Positions 16,880 to 25,211 of a stretch of 59,277 nt of DNA are shown here, in pieces (within the stretch, counting starts at the first letter, position 1; every line of letters starts with the position of its first letter). Location: contig JAJDBU010000036.1 of the NCBI GenBank assembly GCA_029261195.1, forward strand, positions 70,087-129,363. The letters are read 5' to 3'. Under the pieces are notes generated by a model. The model searched no databases. It was not told the DNA's origin and saw only the letters and a program-made list of their open reading frames with translations. The DNA is from Nitrospirota bacterium. GTDB lineage: Bacteria; Nitrospirota; Nitrospiria; SBBL01; JAADHI01. A program made the position numbers and the translations under genes.

Positions 16880-19099
16880 TTAACATCGGCTCCAGGCGCA
16901 TCGGGTACAGGCAAAGCAACCTTCCTGCATACGAAGGGGTGTACTTCCGCATTCCGGGCAGGGCAGCTTCATGCTTGTACCCTCTGTGATTTGGGAGCTT
17001 ACGGTTGTGAGACCTTTGACCAGGGCATAGGCATCTGATGTCATATCTCCGAATTGATCATTCGATTTGATTAGTTGCTCTAGGACCTCTTCGATTGGTG
17101 CGCCGCTACGAAGCAGTTTGCTTCCGAGTCGGCAGACCATGTCGAGTAGTTCCCGGTTTTTCACATGGGGTGAGGGGGAAAGAAAGAGTTCCCTGATCTG
17201 CCCTTGTTCCCGGAGTGTCTTGAGGATTTGGAAAAGTCCTTCTTTTTTTGTGAGGAATCCAACATGAACATAGGAATTACCGCGTTTTGTTTTGACCTTG
17301 ATCCGCAACTCCGGAATCAGATCGGGAAGGGTTTGAATGTCATAGTTTTTTTCGGTTTCATGCTTCTGAGTGGTTCCAGCATTTAAGACCTGATCTGCTC
17401 TAGCACCGTCCCGGTAGACCGTGATCCCTTTACAACCAAGATCATAAGCCAGGAGGTAGGCTTCTTTGACCTCTTGGACACTTGCAGTTGAAGGAAGGTT
17501 GATTGTTTTAGAAACGGCGGAGTCGGAATACTCTTGAAAGGCCGCCTGCATTCTGACGTGCCAGGTGTAATCGATGTCGTGGGCCGTCACAAACACCTTC
17601 TGCCAATGTTCTGGAACTTGATCAATACCCTGAACCGATCCCTTGTTGTTTGTGATCTGTTCCAAGAGATCGCTGCTCCAGAATCCTTCCCGTTTGGCAA
17701 GCTCAATGAAGTAATCGAGTACATAGGGTAAGTGTTCACCGTCCATGACATTCTTGTGCCAGATGAGCGAGTATTCCGGTTCACATCCTCCGGAGGTGTC
17801 GGCGATCATGGAGATCGTTCCGGTCGGCGCAATCGTTGTGAGTGAGGCATTGCGAACCCTTTGGTTTCGCACTTCATGCTGAGAGCCGATCCAGTTTGGA
17901 TAAACACCTCTCTGATCTGCCAATCGGGCTGAGGCATCATAGGCGGTCTGGTGGATAAAACCCATTACCTCTTTTGCTGTCTCAATCCCTTTTTCGGAGT
18001 TATAGGGGATCTCCAGTTTAAAAAGCATTCGGGCAAATCCCATGATTCCGAGGCCAATCTTCCGGTTTCCTTTTGTGATCTCTGCGATCTTCTTGATCGG
18101 GTAATCATTCATGTCGATGACATTGTCGAGAAAATGCGCGGCGGTCCGGATGCTTTTTTCAAGAGACTGCCAATCGATCTGATACAAGCCATCCTTGCTG
18201 GCCAGATGTTTCTCCAGATTGATGCTTCCGAGGTTACAGCTCTCATAAGGGAGAAGCGGTTGTTCTCCGCAGGGGTTGGTCGCTTCGATCATGTTGATGT
18301 GTGGTGTCGCATTACCTTCATTCGCCCGGTCGATAAAGAAGAGACCCGGTTCGCCGGTTTGATGTGCCTGTTTTGCGATTTCATTCATGACCGCTCTGGC
18401 AGAGAGACTTTGTACGACTTTTCCTGTCTTGGGATTGATCAGATCGTAATCCTGATTTTCCTTGCAGGCGATCATGAATGCATCAGTGATCGCCACGGAG
18501 AGATTGAAGTTTGTGAGCTCGGCTGTGTCTTCTTTACAGCGGATAAACTCCAGGATATCCGGGTGATCGACGGACAAGATCCCCATGTTGGCGCCACGTC
18601 GGGTTCCGCCTTGCTTGATGGCTTCTGTTGTGTGGTTGAAGACTTTCATAAAAGAAACCGGTCCTGAAGCGATGCCTCCAGTGGAACGGACTCGGTCTCC
18701 TTTTGGACGGATTCTTGAGAATGAGAAGCCTGTTCCGCCACCCGTTTTGTGGATCATGGCTGTCTGGGCAACCGTTTCGAAGATGCCACTGATTGAATCC
18801 TCAATTGGGAGGACAAAGCAGGCGGAGAGTTGTTGAAGATCTCTGCCGGCATTCATTAGCGTCGGTGAATTGGGGAGGAATTTCAGCTCAGATATGACTT
18901 GATAAAAGTCAGCAGCCATCGCAGTTAGATCCGCATTGGCATCATAGATCTGATCGGCCTTTGCGATATTTTCCGCCACTCGTTGGAATAGCTGATCCGG
19001 ACTTTCAATGACCTGGCCTGCAGGGTCTTTTTTCAAATAACGTTTTTCCAGTACACGGAGGGCATTTCCTGAAACGAGGGTCTCTAGTATTTTATTCAT
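16880..19099 (-). CDS. nrdJ: adenosylcobalamin-dependent (class II) ribonucleotide reductase
   Basis: 739 residues. It reduces ribonucleotides to deoxyribonucleotides using a B12-generated thiyl radical, independent of oxygen. Active-site spacing matches the family: C94 and C288 as the redox pair, and N275, C277 (thiyl) and E279 in the NPCGEQ motif. The C-terminus ends in a four-cysteine zinc-binding tail (CPECG...CTRC). All key residues are intact, and no intein is seen. It is on the mobile element, overlapping the upstream gene by eight bases, so it may supply nucleotides for element replication or be the host's only such enzyme. Confidence 0.93.
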   Translation of the reverse strand: MNKILETLVSGNALRVLEKRYLKKDPAGQVIESPDQLFQRVAENIAKADQIYDANADLTAMAADFYQVISELKFLPNSPTLMNAGRDLQQLSACFVLPIEDSISGIFETVAQTAMIHKTGGGTGFSFSRIRPKGDRVRSTGGIASGPVSFMKVFNHTTEAIKQGGTRRGANMGILSVDHPDILEFIRCKEDTAELTNFNLSVAITDAFMIACKENQDYDLINPKTGKVVQSLSARAVMNEIAKQAHQTGEPGLFFIDRANEGNATPHINMIEATNPCGEQPLLPYESCNLGSINLEKHLASKDGLYQIDWQSLEKSIRTAAHFLDNVIDMNDYPIKKIAEITKGNRKIGLGIMGFARMLFKLEIPYNSEKGIETAKEVMGFIHQTAYDASARLADQRGVYPNWIGSQHEVRNQRVRNASLTTIAPTGTISMIADTSGGCEPEYSLIWHKNVMDGEHLPYVLDYFIELAKREGFWSSDLLEQITNNKGSVQGIDQVPEHWQKVFVTAHDIDYTWHVRMQAAFQEYSDSAVSKTINLPSTASVQEVKEAYLLAYDLGCKGITVYRDGARADQVLNAGTTQKHETEKNYDIQTLPDLIPELRIKVKTKRGNSYVHVGFLTKKEGLFQILKTLREQGQIRELFLSPSPHVKNRELLDMVCRLGSKLLRSGAPIEEVLEQLIKSNDQFGDMTSDAYALVKGLTTVSSQITEGTSMKLPCPECGSTPLRMQEGCFACTRCAWSRC

Positions 19100-19532
19100 C
19101 TCTATGCTCCTTTGGGGATTCGGTGTTTCTTTTCGCTTTTCCTATCCATCGATTTTCGTCTTCCGGAGGATTCTCATTGACCACATCAAGCAGGAGAAGC
19201 GTGATTTGCCATGCTGTTTTCATGTCGAAGACCATCTGGTTTACGATGGTTCCTGTCTTTTCACAAACATTGATTGCGCAGTGTTTTTTTTCATCGCATC
19301 CTTTGAATGAAATGATGTGATAGCTCAGGTCACCCGAATCGATTGATCCGATCTTTCGTTCCTTCTTAAATACCAGCTTTTTCGCTAGAATAATTGACTC
19401 GTCAACGTGGCATTTTTTCTTATCTTTGGTTTTTCTGTCCCCAGAAAATCTCCTTGGAAAAAGTGAGGACAGAGATTTCAATAAAGTGTTTATCAAACTA
19501 TTTATTGACGACATTTCATTGATCTCCTTCAA
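19092..19532 (-). CDS. hypothetical protein coupled to nrdJ
   Basis: 146 residues, start at 19532, with a possible internal start at 19514 (MSSINS). The last eight bases overlap the nrdJ start, suggesting coupling. The N-terminal ~40 residues are Lys/Ser-rich and basic. The middle (CDEKKHCAINVCEKTGTIVN, about 79-98) has three cysteines. No family recognised. Position suggests a link to nucleotide metabolism or simply element maintenance. Confidence 0.5.
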   Translation of the reverse strand: MKEINEMSSINSLINTLLKSLSSLFPRRFSGDRKTKDKKKCHVDESIILAKKLVFKKERKIGSIDSGDLSYHIISFKGCDEKKHCAINVCEKTGTIVNQMVFDMKTAWQITLLLLDVVNENPPEDENRWIGKAKRNTESPKEHRDE

Positions 19533-19621
19533 TTGCTGAAGTTGTACGATTGTTTTATAGGGCGGTTTCGTTGACCGTGATTCTGAAAATCCAAGATTTT
19601 TGGTCCTGAGGGGATGAAGAA

Positions 19622-19660
19622 ATAAGAGAGGAGATCGGATGATCTGACCTCCTCTCTTAT
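19622..19660 (-). terminator. intrinsic terminator after the 19,672 gene
   Basis: Perfect 12-bp stem (ATAAGAGAGGAG with CTCCTCTCTTAT) and a T-rich 3' side (TTATTTCTTC). It lies about 12 bases after the stop of the 19,672 gene and about 90 bases before the next start, a more ordinary position than the other hairpins in this element. Confidence 0.75.
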
Positions 19661-19671
19661 CTTATGTAGAC

Positions 19672-20133
19672 TTACTGAACGGCGAGCTCTGTAACGCTTG
19701 TCTTTTCGATGAGACGAGCAGCTTCTGAATCTTTGTATCTGTCCCTGACGTAGCGGATGATCTCCCTTCTGACTGTCCTACATGTCCGGATCTTTTCATG
19801 ATCGATTCGACAGACAGTGAGAATGGCAATGGCATCAATCACTTCTCGTGCTGTACCATTTGGGAGCGCCACTTCCTGTACCCATGTTTCCATCATTCTG
19901 AGAAAGCTCCGGTCTTCTTCTCCATTCACCAGGTAAATGAAGTACGAGATCCGATCAGCTTCCCTGAATTTCAGCCCAAACCTTTTGACGTAGGACTTGG
20001 CCGAGATTCTCCAATTAAGGAAATGGTTTCCCCTTGAGTTTTTCGGTACAAGTGAGCCAAGGATCTCAAAGGCCTTGTTTCTGAGTGGATGCTTTGCTTG
20101 GTGTTTATTTTGATGATGAGTTTTCACCCTCAT
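19672..20133 (-). CDS. hypothetical protein
   Basis: 153 residues, ATG at 20133 with AAAGGAG before it. Soluble, very basic N-terminus (HHQNKHQAKH), then a helical body with a conserved-looking centre (SFLRMMETWVQEVALPNGTA). No motif recognised. It precedes a strong terminator, so it ends a transcript unit that begins upstream at the small genes around 20,400-21,000. Confidence 0.55.
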   Translation of the reverse strand: MRVKTHHQNKHQAKHPLRNKAFEILGSLVPKNSRGNHFLNWRISAKSYVKRFGLKFREADRISYFIYLVNGEEDRSFLRMMETWVQEVALPNGTAREVIDAIAILTVCRIDHEKIRTCRTVRREIIRYVRDRYKDSEAARLIEKTSVTELAVQ

Positions 20134-20201
20134 GACATTCTCCTTTTCAAATGGTTTTGATTTTTACTTGGGTTGGATTGATTTGTTTCGGAGGTCTTTT
20201 T

Positions 20202-20366
20202 CTAAAAGAACCAGACTCTGGCGCCATCTGATGCAAACGCATAGACGAAACGACGGTCTTGGAGTGCTTGTCCTTTTTGAAAATACAAGGGTGAGGAATC
20301 TCTTCCACGGGGGCCTTCACCCTGCCATTGATTCAGATACTTTCCGCCACAGCTTTGATTTTTCAT
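20202..20366 (-). CDS. small hypothetical protein
   Basis: 54 residues from the ATG at 20366, chosen because AAGGAG lies nine bases before it; a longer version to 20420 would run through the upstream hairpin. It is Gly, Arg and aromatic-rich, ending ASDGARVWFF. No family recognised. Small size and lack of homology evidence limit confidence. Confidence 0.45.
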   Translation of the reverse strand: MKNQSCGGKYLNQWQGEGPRGRDSSPLYFQKGQALQDRRFVYAFASDGARVWFF

Positions 20367-20411
20367 CTTTTCATTCTCCTTCTTTGTCTGATGCTCTGTT
20401 ATTGACAAGAA

Positions 20412-20463
20412 GGCCCCCATTCAATAGACTGATGTTGGTGATTTCGGTCTTTGAATGAAGGCC
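20412..20463 (-). terminator. long hairpin upstream of the 20,366 gene
   Basis: Inverted repeat of about 13 bases with two G-U pairs (GGCCTTCATTCAA with TTGAATGGGGGCC on the transcribed strand) around a 26-base loop, then TTCTTGTC. It ends about 45 bases before the small gene's start. The weak T run makes terminator function uncertain. Confidence 0.45.
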
Positions 20464-20477
20464 TACACACAAGGGGG

Positions 20478-20792
20478 TCAATCAGTTGCTGCTGATTGAT
20501 CCCTTTTTATTTGAACGACTTTCCTGCTGCTTGTTCTGGGTTCCCTTTTTTCTAGAAACGCCTCTTCATCTTGATCAATGAGAGATCGCGAAAAACGGTA
20601 AGTCCCTGTTAAAAGCAGACTCGTTATGCCGATCATGAAAAGCGCGACCAGCATGTTGTTGATTGTTCCTTTGGGATGTTCAATGACATGTGCCACCCCC
20701 ACAAGTAGGAACAATGCAATGGCAAATAAAAACGCCAGGGCAGAGCTGACAAAGATGCTTGAAAGGGTCAGTTCATAGGTTTTTCTGAACAT
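20478..20792 (-). CDS. small membrane protein with two membrane segments
   Basis: 104 residues, ATG at 20792 with AAAGGAGG seven bases before. Two hydrophobic segments (about 11-35 and 46-66) are joined by a short polar loop, and the C-terminus is charged and probably cytoplasmic. No family recognised. Mobile elements often carry such small inner-membrane proteins for exclusion or transfer, but nothing here supports a particular role. Confidence 0.6.
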   Translation of the reverse strand: MFRKTYELTLSSIFVSSALAFLFAIALFLLVGVAHVIEHPKGTINNMLVALFMIGITSLLLTGTYRFSRSLIDQDEEAFLEKREPRTSSRKVVQIKRDQSAATD

Positions 20793-20876
20793 GTGTATCC
20801 TCCTTTTTCTGATGAGTTTTTTTTGTTGGACTCGATAGGGTCGAGTCGGGCGGGTCTGAATTGATCTGGTTTGGTT

Positions 20877-21011
20877 TTATCTTTGTCTTGCCAGGAGACG
20901 GTCCAGTCGAACTTGCCTCATGTGATATTTGAGGTCATGACCGACATCGCTTAAATCCAGACCTTCATTTCTCTGTGAATTTCTATCTTGGAATCTCTTG
21001 ATTATTTTCAT
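20877..21011 (-). CDS. very small basic protein
   Basis: 44 residues, ATG at 21011 with AAGGAG seven bases before (AACAAGGAGCAAACC). The peptide is basic and helical (HMRQVRLDRLLARQR at the end). No family recognised. A longer overlapping frame at 20,983-21,264 runs through the hairpin at 21,231 and has no ribosome binding site, so this short gene is preferred. Confidence 0.5.
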   Translation of the reverse strand: MKIIKRFQDRNSQRNEGLDLSDVGHDLKYHMRQVRLDRLLARQR

Positions 21012-21230
21012 GGTTTGCTCCTTGTTTGGGTTGGATTGTTTTTTTATTCGGGCTCTTTACCCTTTGCTTCTTTTCTGTTTGCTTTCTGGATATTGAAGGA
21101 GGCAAAGCGATTTCTTGATGACTAGATTCCGCCCGTACCTCCTGATTGAAAGGACAACTTGCGTGCCCTTGTGGTGACATCACAATAGGTTTTCCAGTGA
21201 TGCCGGTAGAATTTCTTTGGAAATAAAAAA

Positions 21231-21261
21231 GCCCTTCGAAGAGATGGATTCTTCCGAGGGC
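21231..21261 (-). terminator. terminator-like hairpin in a long leader
   Basis: Stem GCCCTTCGAAGA against TCTTCCGAGGGC with wobble pairs, followed leftwards by TTTTTTATTTCC. No gene ends nearby: the closest upstream stop on this strand is about 1 kb away, so it looks like a leader attenuator for the small genes from 21,011 leftwards. Confidence 0.6.
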
Positions 21262-21264
21262 CAT

Positions 21265-22316
21265 AGTTTTATGAAGTTCATTTTGAGATGACTAAGATGT
21301 CATCTGTTGGAGGTGTATTTGGTGAGCGGTTTGTTTAGAGATGATTCATTTCTGTTCGAGATTTTTGTGTCACGGCTTCTGATCAAATTGGCTCAGTAAT
21401 AAAATCAAGGCACCTAATAAATCTATGAGAAAGATCGTTGCCTTTCAGGTTTTCTAAGAGGTCTCACTGACTTGAATATGGACAGATGGATTTTGACGGA
21501 TCCGATTCAAAATGGATGGATAAAAAGAAATGGATTCGGTCTTCAGGTACTCAAAAAGACAGGGGTAAAGAGCTGCGGGATAAATACAGATCCTGCCCGA
21601 TTTTGATAAGGATTCTTCAGGAACTACTGAGTTTTCTCTGAAAATGCAGAGAAAAGGGAACGGACGGCAATGATAAGTACACTACTGAGCTTTCTTAGTA
21701 GGATCGGGGCAAAAACAATTAGATTATTCTTATAAAACAATTAGATAGGAGGTATTCAGGAGATTTAGAATTCCAGGCATAAAAAATCCCTTCCGCTGGA
21801 TGAAGTATTTCTAAAAAAGCAGAAAGGTCTAAGTTGTTGATATTTCGGGATTTAAGTCCCCAGGCACTCAAAAAATGAGTTTTGCAATTTATATAATGAT
21901 CTAGAATTACGCCTTCGGACCCGAGCTGTCAAGCAAAAAACAGCAAAAAACTGTGAGTCCTCACGAGCCAAATTCTAAAACCCCTCAATCAGAACTCATA
22001 GTGGAAATCCACCGACTTTTTTTATATGTGATATTAGGGGTAGTCCCTCCGAAATCGTTAATAAAAACATAATGTTATGAGAAGGTGCATCACCAGGTTG
22101 GAACGAGGGTTATCGCCAGGGTCAGCACCAGGGTTGTCACCAGAGTGAGCACCACTTTTGGATTGATTTTCAATGGATTCAAAAAAAATTGAGGATTGTG
22201 CATTTTTTTTGGGGGGAATTGATCGATCGGTTTGATTTGTTCGGCCGGAAGACAATATTTGACGATTTGGCAATAAACCGCTGTCAGCGATCTATTTTAA
22301 AAATATGGAAGTGCTC
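21265..22316. other. about 1 kb without a convincing gene
   Basis: AT-rich stretch with no well-supported coding frame. It holds short near-repeats (ACTACTGAG at about 21,624 and 21,685; AAACAATTAGAT at about 21,715 and 21,736; CACTCAAAAA-type at about 21,550 and 21,865) and a 12-base tandem array at 22,087-22,158. A 42-codon frame begins at 21,478 on the plus strand but has no ribosome binding site. It could hold promoters for the leftward genes or a second replication or transfer site. Confidence 0.5.
22087..22158. repeat. six degenerate 12-base tandem repeats
   Basis: Six consecutive 12-base units, several matching NNNCACCAGGGT: for example TATCGCCAGGGT, CAGCACCAGGGT and TGTCACCAGAGT. In one minus-strand frame they would encode a four-residue repeat like PGDN, but that frame has only a TTG start and no ribosome binding site. 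They may be protein-binding iterons. Confidence 0.6.
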
Positions 22317-22778
22317 TCAGGAAAAATCAGTGTATATTTTTCTCAAGAAAAGTGCCCTGTCTTTCTGATTTTTTTTCGCGCGTTGACAGGACGGCATACG
22401 GCAAATTTTTTTCTTTCCGAAGGCCACGAATAAATCTTGACAGACGGTGCATTTTTTTAACTTCCATGTGCAATTGAGGCCTTCTTTCTCGATAAACCGA
22501 AGCACTGTTTTCGGGTCGTAATTGAAGGTTCTGCTAACCGAAAAAATATCGATGTTCATTAAGAGAAGTTCTACGATTGTGCCTTTGTGGCGGAGGTGGA
22601 CGCAGAGCTTTCTTGACACACGTTTGACTGGAATTTTCTTCCATTTGTGACATAGGCTCTCTGTTGAAAGTGTGACCTCCGGCTCGATCTGTTTGGTGGT
22701 CAATCCCGCTTTCTTCGCCAGTGTAACAAGACGCAGTTCTTCTTTTTCTGTCAGAGCTTCTGCTTTATTCATTTCCAT
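22317..22778 (-). CDS. zinc-finger regulatory-type protein
   Basis: 153 residues from the ATG at 22778, which overlaps the upstream gene's stop. Helix-turn-helix-like segments appear at about 15-45 and 80-110 (FSVSRTFNYDPKTVLRFIEK). Near the C-terminus a CxxC...C...C set (CTVCQDLFVAFGKKKICRMP) should bind zinc. The arrangement is loosely like FlhC-type regulators, but I do not claim that family. It is the last of four small coupled genes following the helicase loader. Confidence 0.55.
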   Translation of the reverse strand: MEMNKAEALTEKEELRLVTLAKKAGLTTKQIEPEVTLSTESLCHKWKKIPVKRVSRKLCVHLRHKGTIVELLLMNIDIFSVSRTFNYDPKTVLRFIEKEGLNCTWKLKKCTVCQDLFVAFGKKKICRMPSCQRAKKNQKDRALFLRKIYTDFS

Positions 22779-23322
22779 TTTTTTCTTTGAATTTTGTATA
22801 GGCTTGGGACTCCTGGCCTTGGTACATCCCAAGTGCTGTCCCCTTGGCAACCTGGCTTCTGAGAATACGAATGATTTGTTCCTGTTCCGAAATGATTGTG
22901 TATAAGCGGCTGATTTCTCCTTCTTTCTTTGGATGGAAATGCTTGCTTTCTTCGAGTAGATGTCTTTGCGATGTCTCAGTGAGGTGCCTGCATGGACAGA
23001 GCTGATATTTTATATTTCGGTCTAGTGATACGATTCCCTCCGGGGTGATCGGAGCGATATCGCTTCGCTGATAAAACCTGTCTAGGTCGTCCATTGTGAG
23101 TCCGGTGTAGGGTTCGATTTCTTTGGCAAATTCTGGAAAAAGGCTGAGGCGCTCATAGAACGTGATTAACTGGATGTTTTTCTCGATGCACTGGGATATG
23201 GTCACCATCAATTCGGCAAACATGACCTCATCTTTTGTTTTTGCCAATGCGGCAATCCCTTTCATGATCTGGTTTTGAATGTTCTTTTCCATGTCAATGT
23301 TTTGATTAAAAATAGCTATCAT
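22765..23322 (-). CDS. hypothetical protein
   Basis: 185 residues from 23322; an internal start at about 23,292 (MEKNIQ) is possible, and neither has a clear ribosome binding site. It overlaps the genes on both sides, which argues for coupling. It is mainly helical; a short CPCRH element is at about 108-112, and the end (EISRLYTIISEQEQIIRILR) reads as a coiled coil. No family recognised. Confidence 0.55.
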   Translation of the reverse strand: MIAIFNQNIDMEKNIQNQIMKGIAALAKTKDEVMFAELMVTISQCIEKNIQLITFYERLSLFPEFAKEIEPYTGLTMDDLDRFYQRSDIAPITPEGIVSLDRNIKYQLCPCRHLTETSQRHLLEESKHFHPKKEGEISRLYTIISEQEQIIRILRSQVAKGTALGMYQGQESQAYTKFKEKNGNE

Positions 23323-23719
23323 AAAGGCTTGACCCTGCCTCTGCCTGGCGGCGTTTACATTTTTTGCAGATCCAGCCAGGCGTCATGGCTTCGCAATGTA
23401 AACAGGGCCGCCTTGTCACTTTTTTTTCAGAGATGGCCCCCAGTATCGTCGGGAGGTCAATCTCCATTACCTGGGCAATATCGATCGCTGAGATGCCGGC
23501 TTCTGCAAGGTTCCTCACCTCCTGTTTCCTTGTTTCGGAAACATCTTGCTTTTTCGGTCGTCCTGCCTTCCCGAGCAGGGGAAGATCAATCAGAATCTGG
23601 AGCTGCCGGTTAACCCGGGCCCGGCTACAATTCATGGTCTGAGCGATCCAGGAAATATTACAGCCCAGTTTGTAGAATTCGGCCATCATGAGTGGCGCCA
23701 GGGGGTCGGCATTCGGCAT
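23306..23719 (-). CDS. helix-turn-helix protein with C-terminal zinc ribbon
   Basis: 137 residues, starting directly next to the stop of the upstream gene. Two helix-turn-helix-like stretches are visible (CNISWIAQTMNCSRARVNRQ at about 19-38, and AGISAIDIAQVMEIDLPTIL at about 73-92). The end has CLHC...CKKC (about 106-121), a zinc ribbon. It probably binds DNA as a regulator or replication accessory protein. Family unknown. Confidence 0.6.
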   Translation of the reverse strand: MPNADPLAPLMMAEFYKLGCNISWIAQTMNCSRARVNRQLQILIDLPLLGKAGRPKKQDVSETRKQEVRNLAEAGISAIDIAQVMEIDLPTILGAISEKKVTRRPCLHCEAMTPGWICKKCKRRQAEAGSSLYDSYF

Positions 23720-24163
23720 TTATTTCTGTTCCTTTAACAAACGGATCTGCTCCAGGAGCACTGCAATGATTCGGTCTTTCTCCGGGACCTGGTTGATCTG
23801 AAGTAAGCCAGTGTCCGTTTTGGTGAAAGGCAGCTCGCTCGGATTAGGCAGTTTGTGGAGGCATATCAAGGGAAGCACGGCAGCGCCCTGAAGAAGTTCG
23901 CCCTTTGAGTGTTTGAGTAGTTCCCGTCCGAGGGTGATGATCTTTTTATCATCATTCGATTCAATTTTGAGCAATGCGGCAAGGATCTCCGCTGTGAGAT
24001 ATCCGCCGGAGGAGAGCTTCCCTAACTCCCTTAGCAGACAAAAAAGGAGAAAGTTCAAGTCCTCAATAAGCGAGAAAAGATCGGAGAGGATGGGACCCTT
24101 CATCTGAAGTGCCAGATCCTTTAATATCTTCGCCCGCAGCTCTTTGAGTAAGGCTTCGTTCAT
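23720..24163 (-). CDS. hypothetical helical protein
   Basis: 147 residues. Its start overlaps the helicase-loader stop by four bases (ATGA). It is Leu-rich and almost wholly helical, without membrane-length hydrophobic runs apart from a moderately apolar stretch at about 30-50. No motif recognised. Coupling to a DnaC-like ATPase suggests a replication accessory role, by position only. Confidence 0.55.
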   Translation of the reverse strand: MNEALLKELRAKILKDLALQMKGPILSDLFSLIEDLNFLLFCLLRELGKLSSGGYLTAEILAALLKIESNDDKKIITLGRELLKHSKGELLQGAAVLPLICLHKLPNPSELPFTKTDTGLLQINQVPEKDRIIAVLLEQIRLLKEQK

Positions 24164-24930
24164 TGATTTAGGTCCTGTGGCGGCTGTTTCAGTCGGTAGT
24201 CAGGGCCGGTGATTTTCAGTGTTTTGCACATGCCGATAATGCGTGATGAAATCTGTGGGGAATAGAGTCCTTCGATCTCTTGCAGGTTCAGGTTGCTCGT
24301 GATAATCAGACGCCTTTGATTAGACTCATAGCGGTCGTTCATGATCATCAAGAGCATCTTTTTAGACCAGGCAGAGACCTGCTCACTGCCGAGGTCATCC
24401 AGGATCAAAATCGAAACTTCTTTGTATCGATCCAGAAGGTTTTTTTCTGTTTGATCGTGATCGCAGTTCGGGTCGAAACTGCTCCGGATTTCTAGAAAAA
24501 GCCGGTGGAGATTTCTGAAGAGTACGTCCTCTCCCTGGAGGAGAAATTCTCTGGCCAGTGATACTGCGAGGTGGGTCTTTCCGACACCGGTTGGGCCAAA
24601 GATCAAGAGTCCCTTGGAGTCCTCTTTCGTGAGAAATCGGTCGATCTGTTCGAGAATGAATTGGGTCTCTGGATTGCTCTGGTAGTTCCCGAGTGTGCAG
24701 TTTAGAAAGCGTTTGGGAACACCGGCCTTGATCAAAAGAGGGATGATGCGACAGCGGATGGCCGTGAGAACATTTTCTTTTCTGGCCATTTCTTCTTTTT
24801 TATCAATTTCTTGTAGACAGTCAAAACAAGGCGGAGATGGAAGTATCCAGCCTTCAGTAATCGGGTTATAGAGCGCTTCGATTTTCTTGCCGCATCGGCA
24901 ATAGGTGTTTTCAGGTTTTGTATTATCCAT
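24160..24930 (-). CDS. DnaC/IstB-like helicase loader ATPase
   Basis: 256 residues. An N-terminal zinc motif (CRCGKK...CFDC, about 11-38) precedes an AAA+ domain with Walker A FGPTGVGKTHLAVSLA (about 109) and Walker B VSILILDDLGSE (about 167), and sensor 1 LIITSNLN. This is the DnaC/DnaI/IstB helicase-loader type. With the origin-like region just upstream and a primase-like gene in the element, loading of a replicative helicase is a better guess than transposition; no IstA transposase gene is adjacent. Confidence 0.8.
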   Translation of the reverse strand: MDNTKPENTYCRCGKKIEALYNPITEGWILPSPPCFDCLQEIDKKEEMARKENVLTAIRCRIIPLLIKAGVPKRFLNCTLGNYQSNPETQFILEQIDRFLTKEDSKGLLIFGPTGVGKTHLAVSLAREFLLQGEDVLFRNLHRLFLEIRSSFDPNCDHDQTEKNLLDRYKEVSILILDDLGSEQVSAWSKKMLLMIMNDRYESNQRRLIITSNLNLQEIEGLYSPQISSRIIGMCKTLKITGPDYRLKQPPQDLNQ

Positions 24931-25211
24931 GGCAGACTCTCATCGTTGTGTTAACCCGAAGGGAATAGGTGTGTTGTTCGACGAGAATCCTTCTGGGTAG
25001 AAAAGTTTTCCCCGAACCCGTTAATACACAAGATCGGGGCCTGATTTGATAAAAATTGAGGTTTTCTGGATTATGCTTGCATCTAATTGAATTTATTTGG
25101 TTTTTTGATTTTTTACAAAAATTATAAGATGTTGAAATGATGAGGTTTTTAAGATTCATGTTTATTTCTCTCCTTCCCGATGATCAAGGTCTGAAATTAG
25201 AAGATGAGGAG

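Noticed and set aside
19100-19660. Cobalamin riboswitch upstream of nrdJ
   Set aside because: The gene before nrdJ overlaps it, and the leader further upstream shows only a terminator hairpin; no B12-box-like core was found.
20983-21264. 93-codon minus-strand frame
   Set aside because: It runs through the hairpin at 21,231 and its T-rich side, has no ribosome binding site, and overlaps the start of a better-supported small gene at 20,877-21,011.
22058-22273. 71-codon minus-strand frame with a PGDN-like repeat
   Set aside because: It needs a TTG start, lacks a ribosome binding site, and its repeat is explained by the 12-base tandem DNA array.
24160-24930. IstB subunit of an IS21 transposon
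   Set aside because: No IstA-like transposase or terminal repeats lie next to it, while an origin-like region and replication genes do.
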